From Candidatus Scalindua sp. (GTDB lineage: Bacteria > Planctomycetota > Brocadiia > Brocadiales > Scalinduaceae): a stretch of 64,000 nt of DNA. Positions 35,341 through 45,276 of the stretch are shown here, piece after piece. The position numbers were made by a program, and so were the translations under genes. The DNA is taken from NCBI GenBank assembly GCA_031316155.1, contig JALDRB010000001.1:366590-430589 (forward strand), in the 5' to 3' direction. Below the pieces are notes generated by a model. The model worked only from the letters and a program-made list of their open reading frames with translations, was not told where the DNA came from and did not search any database. How positions within the stretch are numbered: the first letter of the stretch is position 1; each line of letters starts with the position of its first letter.

Positions 35341-35877
35341 TTAAAGATGGTTTTTCAGATTGAGAAAAATTTTCCAATGACCGCCCTCTTTAACCAGCGC
35401 GAATTTCCCCTTGCTTTCTGCCATAGGTACATTACCTTTTTTTAGGTATTGCTGAAGCAGGTATCTCATCGTTTCGTGTGGGTTTTCCATAGATTTTGGC
35501 CCGTAAAAAGGTCCAAAGATATCAGCTAAGACCTTGGGCATATCTGGTGCTGTTATTGTGATATCTATGATAGCACGGTCAACATCTGTTTTTGTTTCAT
35601 TCACTTCATACGTGCTTAATGAATTAATCATTTTTGCCATTTCCTGGCGAAAGGGGTCGTCGAGATTGTTTTGTGTTTCAAAGTTCTTTCTGCTTATGAC
35701 CTTTTTGTCTTTTTCTGAAATGTACTTATACGCTTTTTTGTGGTTATTTGAATAAAAGGCCTTTAAGAACTTAATCAGAACTTGCTCCGGCGGTTCATTT
35801 CCAAAACCCAAGATAAGGATAATGGTTAAAAAAATTATTAGCTTGTATTTCTTCATGAACACTTTATTTTTTTTCAT
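35341..35877 (-). CDS. Secreted or membrane-anchored hypothetical protein
   Basis: A protein of about 178 residues with an N-terminal signal-like helix (KKYKLIIFLTIILILGFG) and no lipobox. The mature part (PPEQVLIKFLKAFYSNNHKKAYKYISEKDK, then a C-terminal KFALVKEGGHWKIFLNL) has the layout of NTF2-like DUF4878-type domains, where a helical pair leads into a sheet ending in a W-K-I strand. Ligand unknown. ATG 35856 is an alternative start. Confidence 0.6.
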   Translation of the reverse strand: MKKNKVFMKKYKLIIFLTIILILGFGNEPPEQVLIKFLKAFYSNNHKKAYKYISEKDKKVISRKNFETQNNLDDPFRQEMAKMINSLSTYEVNETKTDVDRAIIDITITAPDMPKVLADIFGPFYGPKSMENPHETMRYLLQQYLKKGNVPMAESKGKFALVKEGGHWKIFLNLKNHL

Positions 35878-35935
35878 AGAAAATTGCGGCAATTACAAAG
35901 TGGTGGAATGTGTTTGTGGTCGTAATGGAAATTTT

Positions 35936-36941
35936 TTATGAGATGGATTCTTTCGTTTTTTTGATATTCACCGGTTCATTATGAATATCTCCATTCTGGA
36001 AACGGCCAATTTTTCTGTATTTTTTGTATCGGTCTTCAATTAACAAATCCATCGGGATTTCTTGAAGTTCATTAAGGTAGCGGATAATAGTTTTTCTTTA
36101 ACGTGTTGGCCATCTCTTTGGGGCTATTGTGTGCTGCCCCAAGTGGTTCAGGTATTACTTCGTCAACAATTCCCATTTCGTAAAGATCTTTTGCTGTTAA
36201 TTTTAACGCATTTGCAGCATCTTCGGCATTGTCCTTACTTTTCCATAGAATTGCTGCACAACCTTCTGGTGATATCACAGAACAATAGGCGTACTCAAGA
36301 ATCAAAAATCTATCGCCTACCCCTATGCCAAGTGCACCTCCACTTCCGCCTTCACCAATTACAATACATATGATGGGGGTTCTGAGCCTGCTCATTTCTG
36401 CAATATTGACGGCTATGGCATGTGCTTGTCCACGTTCTTCTGCTCCTATATCAGGGTTTGCTCCTGGTGTGTCAATTAATGTAACTACTGGCAGATGAAA
36501 TTTTTCAGCTAACCGCATTTTGTGCAATGCTTTTCGATATCCTTCGGGGTTAGGCATACCAAAGTTGTATATGATTCTCTCCTTAGTTGTTTTTCCTTTT
36601 TGGTGACCAATTATCATAGCTCTTTGGTTACCAAATTTACCGATTCCCGTAATGATAGCCTTATCGTCACCGAAGCTTCGATCGCCATGTAATTCAATAA
36701 AATCATCAACCATGAAACTTATGTAATCGGATACCGGTGGGCGAAGGTGGTGTCGAGATATCTGTATGATATCATAAGGAGAGAGATTTGAGTAAATTTT
36801 CTTAAGAAGAGACTTCTTCTGTTCTTCCAGCTCTTTTATTTCTGTCAGGATATCGTCTTGTTTAGGGTTATCTTGTAACTTTTTGATACGTTCATTGAGC
36901 TCAATGATTGGATCATCAAGATTGGCAGTTTTTTTTGACAA
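35936..36941 (-). CDS. accA: Acetyl-CoA carboxylase carboxyltransferase alpha subunit, frameshifted near C-terminus
   Basis: Transfers carboxyl from biotin to acetyl-CoA in fatty acid synthesis. The open frame (36072-36941) has the helical N-terminus, ELHGDRSFGDD, MIIGHQKGK, GMPNPEGYRKALHKM, IDTPGANPDIGAEERGQ and IGEGGSGGALGIGVGD. It stops at residue 289, short of the family. In the next frame the normal C-terminus follows at once: TIIRYLNELQEIPMDLLIED, then RYKKYRKIGRF, ending at 35936. One extra base at the run of five T at 36091-36095 (plus strand) explains the break. The repaired length is about 335 residues. Confidence 0.9.
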
Positions 36942-37221
36942 TTTGGAATCCTTACAATATTTTCAATATTAGTTTGAATAGAATATAAATTTTATCAGTT
37001 TTTTTGCTCAAATCAAGAAAATATAGAGAAGTAGTCTCAATTTGAACTATACTTTGGTTGCATTTCTACCTTGAATGGCAAAAAGAATTATTATATTATA
37101 CGCACTGCTAACTTTCGTTTCTGTTCTGAGTTGCGAAAAGAGCATTCATTATTTCTTATCTCTTGAAATGAGGCAATCGGGTTATTGTCACTGCCTGCCC
37201 GATGACGCAGATAGAGTGCTA

Positions 37222-38124
37222 ATGTCTATGAATTTCGGAATTGTTACTATAATTGGTACAGGATTAATTGGTGGTTCAATAGGGCTAGGTCTGAAGGAAA
37301 GAGGGCTGGCACAGTTAGTTGTCGGTTTTGGTCACCGGAAGGCTTCCCTAGATACTGCCATTAAGATAAGGGCGATAGACGAGGGTGCCAGCGATATTGA
37401 GACAGCAGTGGATCGGTCAGATATAGTGATATTGGCGACATCAGTAGATCTCATACCAAACCTTGCACAAGAGATAATACCCTTTATGAAAAGGGGTTCG
37501 ATTCTGACAGATGTTGGGAGTACAAAAGAGTATATCGTTGCACAAATAGGTCAAACGATCAAGGCGAAAGGGGATAGTGTCAATTTTATCGGGGCACATC
37601 CTTTGGCTGGTTCAGAGCAGAGAGGTATTGAATCTGCTCGTCCTGATCTTTTTGAGGGAAGTATCTGTGTAATTACTCCCGGAAATCTTGACTCAAAAGG
37701 GTCTACAGCGAAAATAACCGAAATGTGGAATGCGTTAGGTGCAGTGGTAAGTATCTTATCTCCCTGTGAGCATGATGAAATAGTGGCCTATATCAGTCAT
37801 CTACCCCATTTTGTTGCATCGGGACTTGCAAATGTGATTCATGAGAAGTATTGGGATTTTGGAGCCAATGGGTTAAGGGATACAACACGCGTTGCTTCCG
37901 GTGACCCCAAACTCTGGGTGAGTATTTGTAAACAAAATAGGGCAGCGTTAACCGGGGCGCTGCGTCTATTTTCTGACGAGATAAAATCGATGTTGAAGGA
38001 TATTGAAGAAGAAAATGACAGCCAGGTTCTGGAAAGGTTAAAAAAGGCAAAGCGTATACGAGATTTGTTCTTCAAACCACATAACAGTGCGAACGTTCAA
38101 CAAAAGACAAAACCGGGAATCTAG
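37222..38124 (+). CDS. tyrA: Prephenate dehydrogenase
   Basis: NAD-dependent step of tyrosine synthesis. The product has the Rossmann motif IIGTGLIGGSIGLGLK, VILATSVDLIP, TDVGSTKEYI, the substrate histidine in GAHPLAGSEQRGIE, and HDEIVAYISHLPHFVASGLA. The frame opens at 37075, but the first 49 residues are unlike the family, so ATG 37222 (or 37228) is preferred. An arogenate-using enzyme is possible. Confidence 0.9.
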   Translation: MSMNFGIVTIIGTGLIGGSIGLGLKERGLAQLVVGFGHRKASLDTAIKIRAIDEGASDIETAVDRSDIVILATSVDLIPNLAQEIIPFMKRGSILTDVGSTKEYIVAQIGQTIKAKGDSVNFIGAHPLAGSEQRGIESARPDLFEGSICVITPGNLDSKGSTAKITEMWNALGAVVSILSPCEHDEIVAYISHLPHFVASGLANVIHEKYWDFGANGLRDTTRVASGDPKLWVSICKQNRAALTGALRLFSDEIKSMLKDIEEENDSQVLERLKKAKRIRDLFFKPHNSANVQQKTKPGI

Positions 38125-38215
38125 TATTAAAAAGAGAAATCGTGATTGTATGAGGGGTTTCCATTTTAAAGGTTAATAAATTAATAGATTATATTCTTTT
38201 GTGCGAAAGAGTTGT

Positions 38216-38233
38216 GCAGGATGCGCTAACTCG
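38216..38233 (+). repeat. 18-bp dispersed motif, copy 3
   Basis: GCAGGATGCGCTAACTCG, 11 bases before the purL ATG. It differs from copy 2 at one base. Confidence 0.6.
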
Positions 38234-38244
38234 AATGAGGGAAA

Positions 38245-41142
38245 ATGGAGAGCAGAATAGAAGTTTTTACGAATAAAAAATTTGCGGATGTTCTTGGTAA
38301 TGAAGCAAAGAATGAGATTGAGAATATCGGAATTACCTCGGTTGAGGAAATTCGCATTGTACAGATATACCTAATAGATAGCAACTTGTCTGAAGAAGAG
38401 ATTCGGTGCATTTGTAAGGAGTTGCTCACCGATAAATTGACCCAGGAATATGTTTTTTTTCATGGTATATCGGAAAGGGAAAGTTCCGGGCAGAAAAAAG
38501 ATGAGGAAAATGTCTCTTATTCAATCGACGTAATCCGCAAAAGGGGAGTAATGGATCCGGTAGAGTCCACGGTAATGAAAGGAGTTAAAGATTTAGGCCT
38601 TCATGTCAATTCGGTTAAGACGGCGAGGAGATTTTTGGTAACGGGAGTGCTTACTCTTGAGCAGATTGAAACCATAGCGAACAAGATACTTTCCAACAGG
38701 ATCATTGAGGATGTTTTTATTAATAAAGATACCAAGTTTCCTGGAAATGGAAAAGGGGTAATAGACTCTGTATTCAGGAAAAATACGATTGAGATTTTAG
38801 CTGTTGATGACACACAACTTCGGTCTGTCAGTGAAAGTCGGCAGTTGTCATTAAGTCTTCCTGAGATGAAGGCAGTGCAAAGGCATTTTGAAGGATTAGG
38901 TCGAAATCCGACAGATGTGGAATTGGAAACGATAGCTCAAACATGGTCTGAACATTGTATGCATAAAACACTGAAGGGTTTAATAGAATTCGATGGAGAA
39001 GATATTGATGATCTTCTCGCTAATACAATTATGAAAGTTACGAAAGAGCTAAAAAAACCATGGTGCGTCTCTGTTTTTAAAGATAATGCCGGTATCATTG
39101 AGTTTGATGAAGAGTATAATATCTGTTTCAAGGTGGAAACGCACAACCACCCATCTGCAATTGAACCTTACGGTGGAGCCAATACGGGATTAGGAGGTGT
39201 TATCAGGGATACTCTCGGTACAGGCCTCGGAGCTAAACCGATATTAAATACAGATGTTTTTTGTTTTGGACCATTGGACGTGCCTCAGAAAGATGTCCCT
39301 GATGGTGTGCTTCATCCGAGAAGATCCTTTAAAGGTGTTGTATCAGGTGTTCGGGATTATGGTAACCGTATGGGTATACCTACTGCAAACGGTGCAATTT
39401 ATTTTGACGAGAGGTATCTGTATAATCCACTTGTATATTGTGGTAACGTAGGACTGATACCAAAGGATAAATGTGAAAAGAAATCTCATAAGGGTGATTT
39501 GATCTTGCTCGTGGGAGGCAGGACTGGCAGGGATGGTATTCACGGAGCAACGTTTTCGTCTATAGGTCTGACACAAGAATCTGAAGTTGTCAGTGGTGGA
39601 TCGGTACAAATTGGTAATCCAATAATGGAAAAGAAAATTGCGGATGCCCTTCTGGTGGCACGGGACCGAGGCTTATATAATAATATTACTGATTGCGGTG
39701 CAGGAGGTCTTTCTTCTGCAATAGGAGAAATGGGGGAAGAGCTCGGAGTTATTGTTGATTTAGAAAAAGTACCCCTTAAATATGAGGGGTTGAATTACTC
39801 AGAAATCTGGATTTCTGAGGCCCAGGAACGAATGATACTTTCTGTTCCGCCGGAAAACGTGAAAGAGTTCGAGAGTATTTTTGAACAGGAGGATGTTGAG
39901 GCGGTATTTATTGGAAAGTTTACCGGAGACAAGATGCTGCGTTTGAGATATAAAGGGGAAATAGTAGCTGATCTTGAGATGGGGTTCTTGCACAAAGGGT
40001 GTCCTCGAATTAAACGCCGGGCAATTAGTCGATCGCCATGTTATAATGAAGAGCCAAAAATAAGTAAAAAAACGGATTATGGTAAAGATTTAAAGAAGAT
40101 TCTCTCGTCATGGAATGTTTGCAGTAAAGAGTGGGTAATTCGACAGTATGACCATGAGGTACAGGGAGGAAGTGTTTTAAAACCGCTTCAGGGTGTTGAC
40201 AATGATGGTCCAGGTGATGCATGTGTTGTCAGACCTCTCTTAAGCTCAAAGAAGGGAATAATTGTTTCGAATGGAATGAACCCCAAGTATGGAGACATAG
40301 ATGCTTACCATATGGCGGCTTCAGCGATCGATGAGGCTTTAAGGCAGATAATATCTGTAGGAGGTACTCTCAAGAGGGTTGCCCTTCTCGACAATTTTAG
40401 TTGGGGCAATATCGATAAACCTGAATATTTGGGTGATCTTGTGAGGGCGGCAAAAGGGTGTTATGACACAGCTCTCTATTATGAAACCCCTTTTATATCG
40501 GGAAAAGACAGTCTGCATAATGAATTTAAACTTGGTGATAGAACGATTTCTATACCGCATTCTCTTTTAATTTCTGCTCTGTGTGTGATGCCGGACGTAA
40601 CAAAGGCAGTTTCCATGGACTTGAAGGAGCCTGGTAACCTTCTTTACATTCTAGGAGAAACCAAGGCTGAACTTGGAGGTTCTCATTATTACCAAATACA
40701 TGGTTTTACCGGTAATACTGTTCCAAAAGTAGATACTACGATAGGTAAACGGGTGATGGATTCTCTGGGAAGCGCCATGGGAAAAGGGCTGGTACGATCG
40801 TGTCATGACTGCTCAGAGGGTGGACTTGCTGTTGCATCGGCTGAGATGAGTTTTGCGGGCGGATACGGTGTGGAGTTGAACCTCTCTTCTGTTCCTGTTG
40901 ATGAAGGCGTTTCTGCCGATGATGTAATTCTTTTTTCAGAATCAAATTCCCGCTTTATCGTTGAAGTTCGGCCGCAGAATCGTCAAGAGTTTGAGAGAAT
41001 AGTTAGATCGATTCCCCACGGATGTATCGGGAGGGTTTTGGAGAATGACTTATTTACGGTTTTTTCACGTAGCAGAGAGTGTCTTATCTCTGAGAAGATT
41101 TATGATCTCAAAAAAGCATGGCAGTCAACTCTGAGCTTGTAG
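38245..41142 (+). CDS. purL: Phosphoribosylformylglycinamidine synthase, PurS-like repeats plus PurL
   Basis: Synthetase subunit of the fourth step of purine synthesis. The 965-residue protein starts with two tandem PurS-like units (about residues 4-75 and 90-160; compare GITSVEEIRIVQIYLID with LHVNSVKTARRFLVTG), followed by PurL: TWSEHCMHKTLKG, VETHNHPSAIEPYGGANTG, GGRTGRDGIHGATFSS, and FISGKDSLHNEF. The glutaminase is separate (purQ, 410 bases downstream), so this is the multi-subunit type with PurS fused on. GAGGG precedes the ATG. Confidence 0.93.
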   Translation: MESRIEVFTNKKFADVLGNEAKNEIENIGITSVEEIRIVQIYLIDSNLSEEEIRCICKELLTDKLTQEYVFFHGISERESSGQKKDEENVSYSIDVIRKRGVMDPVESTVMKGVKDLGLHVNSVKTARRFLVTGVLTLEQIETIANKILSNRIIEDVFINKDTKFPGNGKGVIDSVFRKNTIEILAVDDTQLRSVSESRQLSLSLPEMKAVQRHFEGLGRNPTDVELETIAQTWSEHCMHKTLKGLIEFDGEDIDDLLANTIMKVTKELKKPWCVSVFKDNAGIIEFDEEYNICFKVETHNHPSAIEPYGGANTGLGGVIRDTLGTGLGAKPILNTDVFCFGPLDVPQKDVPDGVLHPRRSFKGVVSGVRDYGNRMGIPTANGAIYFDERYLYNPLVYCGNVGLIPKDKCEKKSHKGDLILLVGGRTGRDGIHGATFSSIGLTQESEVVSGGSVQIGNPIMEKKIADALLVARDRGLYNNITDCGAGGLSSAIGEMGEELGVIVDLEKVPLKYEGLNYSEIWISEAQERMILSVPPENVKEFESIFEQEDVEAVFIGKFTGDKMLRLRYKGEIVADLEMGFLHKGCPRIKRRAISRSPCYNEEPKISKKTDYGKDLKKILSSWNVCSKEWVIRQYDHEVQGGSVLKPLQGVDNDGPGDACVVRPLLSSKKGIIVSNGMNPKYGDIDAYHMAASAIDEALRQIISVGGTLKRVALLDNFSWGNIDKPEYLGDLVRAAKGCYDTALYYETPFISGKDSLHNEFKLGDRTISIPHSLLISALCVMPDVTKAVSMDLKEPGNLLYILGETKAELGGSHYYQIHGFTGNTVPKVDTTIGKRVMDSLGSAMGKGLVRSCHDCSEGGLAVASAEMSFAGGYGVELNLSSVPVDEGVSADDVILFSESNSRFIVEVRPQNRQEFERIVRSIPHGCIGRVLENDLFTVFSRSRECLISEKIYDLKKAWQSTLSL

Positions 41143-41552
41143 CGTTAGATGCTTCGGGTATCAAAGTTGCGAATCTGTTGTTGTCACTCATAACTTAACC
41201 TCTTGTGCTAGCGTTGCTTTACAACCCTCTGAAAGGGGTTTTCTCTAAGCTCATCTGAGAAAAAGTATTCGGTTTCTTAATTAAACGTTGTTATTAATTC
41301 TGTCAAAAGAGAGAGAGAATTTTTCAGGATGTTTGACCCGATCGGGGGAGCGTTATATCGGGGGGTATACCAATTGGCAAATGCCAATGAAGATATCCCT
41401 TCCCATACAACTTCACGTTTGCCTTCAGGAAGGGTAGTGTCAAATTTGTATTGTATCTAACTTCTCTTGGGTTTATGCTTGAACTGTTTGAAGGGATAAA
41501 TGTTAAATTTTTGATTAGCCAGAAATAAGTTGGTTGTAAGAGGGTTACTGTA
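41143..41552. other. Gene-free stretch between purL and purQ
   Basis: No convincing gene in 410 bases. It holds a weak hairpin terminator (AACCCT 41223-41228 with GGGGTT 41235-41240, then TTTTC) and a small inverted repeat ATTGGC-AAAT-GCCAAT near 41392-41407. The purQ start is preceded by GTAAGAGGG. Confidence 0.5.
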
Positions 41553-42404
41553 ATGAGAGATGGCGTACCCGAGGAACTGAAGCCAAAAGTTGTTATTATT
41601 CGTACCGCAGGGACGAATTGTGATTATGAGACGAGATTTGCTCTTGAAAAAGTGGGTGCTTCTGTTGATTTAATTCATATTAATCAATTGGTGAAAGAAA
41701 AAGGACTCTTGGACTTATATCAAATGGCAGTTTTGCCGGGAGGATTCACGTATGGGGACGATATTGCAGCAGGGAAGGTTTTAGCAAATCAACTTCGATA
41801 TCATTTGTTGGAAGATCTTCTCCGTTTTGTCGCTGAGGAAAAATTGATTGTGGGAATTTGTAACGGTTTTCAAGTTCTTGTTAAAATGGGTTTGTTACCA
41901 GGGATGAGCGGTCTTCATGCCTCGCGGGGCGAACTGGAGCAGACCTTTACTTTAACGTATAACGATTCCAATAAATTTGAAGATCGTTGGGTATACGTAA
42001 AGGCTTTCTCAAATAAATCTGTTTTTATTGAAAAAGATACGATATTATATATTCCTGTGGCGCATGCCGAGGGAAAGTTTATTGAAAGGGATGAAGAAAC
42101 ACTTGATTTACTTTTTCAATCCGGACAGATAGTTTTTAAGTATGTTGATAAAGAGGGTAATGAATCCGGTTATCCCTGGAATCCCAACGGTTCAGTAGGC
42201 AATATCGCAGGGGTGTGTGATCCAACAGGTCGTATACTGGGAATCATGCCACATCCGGAACGTTATATCGAACCGACCCAGCATCCGCGATGGACTCGTG
42301 AAGGTTTGAAAGATGAGGGGGATGGTATGGTAATTTTTCGCAGGGCTGTTGATTATATGAGGGAGAAAATGTGGAAGGAAAAGAGAGTGGTAGGCAAGAG
42401 ATAG
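41553..42404 (+). CDS. purQ: Phosphoribosylformylglycinamidine synthase, glutaminase subunit
   Basis: Class I glutamine amidotransferase supplying ammonia to PurL. It has RTAGTNCDYETRFALE, the oxyanion region LPGGFTYGDDIAAG, the nucleophile cysteine in VGICNGFQVLVKMGLLPG (about residue 108) and the C-terminal MPHPERYIEPTQHP. At 283 residues it is about 50 longer than the short PurQ form. Its end overlaps the next frame by 34 bases. Confidence 0.94.
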   Translation: MRDGVPEELKPKVVIIRTAGTNCDYETRFALEKVGASVDLIHINQLVKEKGLLDLYQMAVLPGGFTYGDDIAAGKVLANQLRYHLLEDLLRFVAEEKLIVGICNGFQVLVKMGLLPGMSGLHASRGELEQTFTLTYNDSNKFEDRWVYVKAFSNKSVFIEKDTILYIPVAHAEGKFIERDEETLDLLFQSGQIVFKYVDKEGNESGYPWNPNGSVGNIAGVCDPTGRILGIMPHPERYIEPTQHPRWTREGLKDEGDGMVIFRRAVDYMREKMWKEKRVVGKR

Positions 42405-42878
42405 ATATTAGTGGTGTAAGAAGCATTGTTTCGAAATTTATCGATAAAGAGGATCCTAATCTTATATCTGTTTTACAGCAAACACAAGCAGAGTATGGGT
42501 ATTTGCCAAAACCGGTTTTAAAGGAGGATCTCTGCATTAATGGACATCCCGCTGACCAGGATTTTTGGTGTGGTGACTTTTTACTCTCAATTTACATTAA
42601 TTCCCCGTGGGAAACATGCTATCAAGGTATGCAGTGGCACTGCTTGCCACGTAAAGGGGGCGGATGATGTGAAGCGAAAATTAAGAGATGAATTGGAGAT
42701 AAAAGAGGGGGAAACAACTCCAGATTACCAGTTTACGTTGGAGACAGTAGCGTGTATAGGAACATGTTTTCTCGCTCCAGTCATGATGGTAGATGAAAGA
42801 TATTTCGGAAAATTGACAGCAGATAAAACATCTGATATCGTAAGGGAATATTCAAATAAAAAACTTGGGAGTGGATAA
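42371..42878 (+). CDS. nuoE: NADH dehydrogenase subunit E-like (thioredoxin-like 2Fe-2S), frameshifted
   Basis: The 24-kDa-type subunit that passes electrons from the FMN subunit. The first frame (from GTG 42371) gives DPNLISVLQQTQAEYGYLPK. The second (from 42540) gives MDIPLTRIFGVVTFYSQF and the cluster cysteines in CSGTACHVKGA and ETVACIGTCFLAP. An extra base in the GGAGGATC stretch (about 42523-42531) splits them; removing it restores KEISALMDIPLT, the family sequence. The repaired protein is about 168 residues. Its stop overlaps the nuoF start (TAATG). Confidence 0.87.
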
Positions 42879-44515
42879 TGCTGAAAAGTTTGAAGTCAAT
42901 TGACGACCTCGGTTCCATGAGGAGAACATGTGAGGAGAAGTTTAAGTCTGATAGGATCAGGGTATCCGTATGCATGACCGGGTGTCGCGCTCTTGGGGCT
43001 GAAGAGGTGTATCGTGAATTTCAGAAACAGGTTGAGAAACAGGGTCTGGAAGATAAAGTTGAAGTTGTATCGACTGGTTGCCAGGGTTTGTGTGCAAGGG
43101 CACCTGTTATGACCATTGACCCGCCGGGTATATTCTACGGGAGAATTACCGTGGATGTTGTTCCTGAAATCATTTCAAGTACGATTTTGAACGGGCAGAT
43201 TATTAATAAACTCTGCTATGTTGAAGCCGGTAAAAGGATACCCCTTTTACAAGATATCCCCTTTTATAACAAACAGCAAAAGCTTGTCCTGAGAAATTGC
43301 GGAGTTATCGACCCAAAAAATGTGGAACAATACATAGCCAGAAAAGGGTATGAAGGGCTGGCTAAGGTCCTTTTTGACCAGGAGCCGGAGGAAATTATTA
43401 AAGAGATTGAAAATTCGGGCCTAAGGGGCCGAGGAGGTGGTGGTTTCCCGACAGGTACTAAGTGGGGGTTTGTTCGAAAAGCAAAGAGTGATACCAAATA
43501 TGTTATATGCAATGCGGATGAGGGAGATCCGGGTGCCTTTATGGACAGAGCGATATTGGAGGGCGACCCACATTCAGTTATTGAAGGGATGATTACGGCT
43601 GCTTTTGCTATTGGTGCGGGGAAAGGCTATGTGTATGTAAGGGCTGAATACCCTATTGCTGTTGAACATCTTGAGTGTGCTATTGCTCAGGCACGCCAGC
43701 TCCATTTGCTTGGGGATAATATCCTGGGTTCAGGCTTTAGCTTTGATCTGGAGATTAAAAAGGGTGCAGGTGCCTTTGTGTGTGGGGAGGAAACCGCTTT
43801 AATTGCATCCATTGAAGGTAAGAGAGGAATGCCGCGCCCGCGTCCACCATTTCCTGCAATTTCCGGATTATGGCGGAAACCTACCAACATCAACAATGTT
43901 GAGACCTTTGCTAATGTCCCCTTAATCACGCAACACGGTTCAGAATGGTATAAGCAATTTGGTACGAAAAACGGTGCAGGTACCAAGATATTTGCGCTTG
44001 CGGGAAATGTGAAGAATACCGGATTGGTAGAAGTGCCTATGGGGACAACCCTTAGGGAGATTGTCTATGATATCGGAGGAGGTATACCAGGTCGTCGCCA
44101 GTTTAAGGCTGCTCAGATGGGCGGACCTTCGGGTGGTTGCGTTCCTTCAGAACATCTTGATTTGCCAATTGATTACGAATCAGTAAAAGAGGTCGGAGCT
44201 ATAATGGGGTCCGGGGGGCTTATTGTCATGGATGAAAAGACATCAATGGTTGAGATTGCAAGGTATTTTATGGAATTCGTTCAGGAAGAGTCTTGCGGAA
44301 AATGTGGTCCCTGCAGGATTGGTACGAAAAGGATGTTAGAAGTTCTGACAAGAATAGTTGGCGGTCATGGTTGCAAAAACGATATTGAAGATTTAAAAGA
44401 GATGGCATTTGTTACGAAAAATGCGTCACTGTGTGGACTCGGCCAGACAGCACCAAACCCGGTATTGTCTACAATCAGGTTTTTTTTGAACGAATTTGAA
44501 GAGCTTATTCCATGA
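42878..44515 (+). CDS. nuoF: NuoF-type NADH-binding flavoprotein
   Basis: FMN and NADH-binding 51-kDa-type subunit. The N-terminal part (about 25-120) is a second thioredoxin-like 2Fe-2S domain (CMTGCRALG, STGCQGLCARAP). The main part has the NADH loop GLRGRGGGGFPTG (about 185-197), CNADEGDPGAFMDR, the FMN-region GAGAFVCGEETAL, and the 4Fe-4S motif SCGKCGPCRIGT plus a distant cysteine in ASLCGLGQTAPNPV. This build matches HydB/HndC-like subunits of bifurcating hydrogenases or formate dehydrogenases as well as Complex I. No nuoG or hydrogenase follows, so the partner is not in this window. Confidence 0.9.
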   Translation: MLKSLKSIDDLGSMRRTCEEKFKSDRIRVSVCMTGCRALGAEEVYREFQKQVEKQGLEDKVEVVSTGCQGLCARAPVMTIDPPGIFYGRITVDVVPEIISSTILNGQIINKLCYVEAGKRIPLLQDIPFYNKQQKLVLRNCGVIDPKNVEQYIARKGYEGLAKVLFDQEPEEIIKEIENSGLRGRGGGGFPTGTKWGFVRKAKSDTKYVICNADEGDPGAFMDRAILEGDPHSVIEGMITAAFAIGAGKGYVYVRAEYPIAVEHLECAIAQARQLHLLGDNILGSGFSFDLEIKKGAGAFVCGEETALIASIEGKRGMPRPRPPFPAISGLWRKPTNINNVETFANVPLITQHGSEWYKQFGTKNGAGTKIFALAGNVKNTGLVEVPMGTTLREIVYDIGGGIPGRRQFKAAQMGGPSGGCVPSEHLDLPIDYESVKEVGAIMGSGGLIVMDEKTSMVEIARYFMEFVQEESCGKCGPCRIGTKRMLEVLTRIVGGHGCKNDIEDLKEMAFVTKNASLCGLGQTAPNPVLSTIRFFLNEFEELIP

Positions 44516-45198
44516 AGATTATCTCTGTCCTGGGTACAGCCAGCAATGTGGGTAAAACTACGGTAGCGTTGTATATTATCAGGAATTTGTTGGGCAGTAC
44601 CTGTAACCATGGTGGTCAGAGTTGGCGCTTGGCTGATGAGAGGGCAAAAAGACTGGGTGCCTTAAAAATTACTGTCAGGCACGAGGGGGTTTGTCCCAGA
44701 CATTCAACGTGCGATTCGTGTGATGCGTATGGTGAGCCGTTTAAGATTGTAACGGACGACGATGTTATCATGGAAGGTGGAAAAGATACTGCCCGTTTGT
44801 CAAGTTCGGGAGCTCTCAAAGTGGTCTGGTTACAAACTGATTCGAATGTAGAAGGGGTTGGTATTAACACGGCTCTTGCCTGTTTTGATAATTACGATAC
44901 CTTAATTGTTGAAGGTAATAGCCTCCTTCGTGTGAGAGACGTGGATGTGGCTGTTTTAGTTGCTACTCCTTCCGTAAAAAAAATGAAAAGGTCTGCAAGG
45001 CTTCTGCTCAATAAAATTGATCTTGTTGCCATTAACATCCATGCCGAGCACAGCCTGGATCAGATCAGAGAGTGTAAAAGTGAATTGGGTGATCTTTATT
45101 CCAGAGGAGTTCCTTTTTTTATGATCAATCCTTACAAAGAAGATACCGATTCCAATAGAGCATTCATTGAGAGAATCCGGGATTTTTTATCTGATTAG
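44512..45198 (+). CDS. P-loop GTPase/ATPase, MobB-like
   Basis: A 228-residue SIMIBI-class P-loop protein. Seen: Walker A in GTASNVGKTT (about 7-16), a Cys cluster CPRHSTCDSC (about 64-73), DTLIVEGNSLLRV (Walker B region) and NKID, a guanine-specificity motif. The whole resembles MobB-type proteins of molybdopterin guanine dinucleotide synthesis or nucleotide-dependent metal chaperones. It overlaps the nuoF stop by 4 bases, so it may serve maturation of a partner enzyme of that diaphorase. Confidence 0.65.
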   Translation: MKIISVLGTASNVGKTTVALYIIRNLLGSTCNHGGQSWRLADERAKRLGALKITVRHEGVCPRHSTCDSCDAYGEPFKIVTDDDVIMEGGKDTARLSSSGALKVVWLQTDSNVEGVGINTALACFDNYDTLIVEGNSLLRVRDVDVAVLVATPSVKKMKRSARLLLNKIDLVAINIHAEHSLDQIRECKSELGDLYSRGVPFFMINPYKEDTDSNRAFIERIRDFLSD

Positions 45199-45276
45199 GT
45201 TTCAAATTCAAAGTTCAGATTACCGTACAATCCTTCGATAGTTATCAGAAATTGGTATTCACCTGTTAAAGACAGA

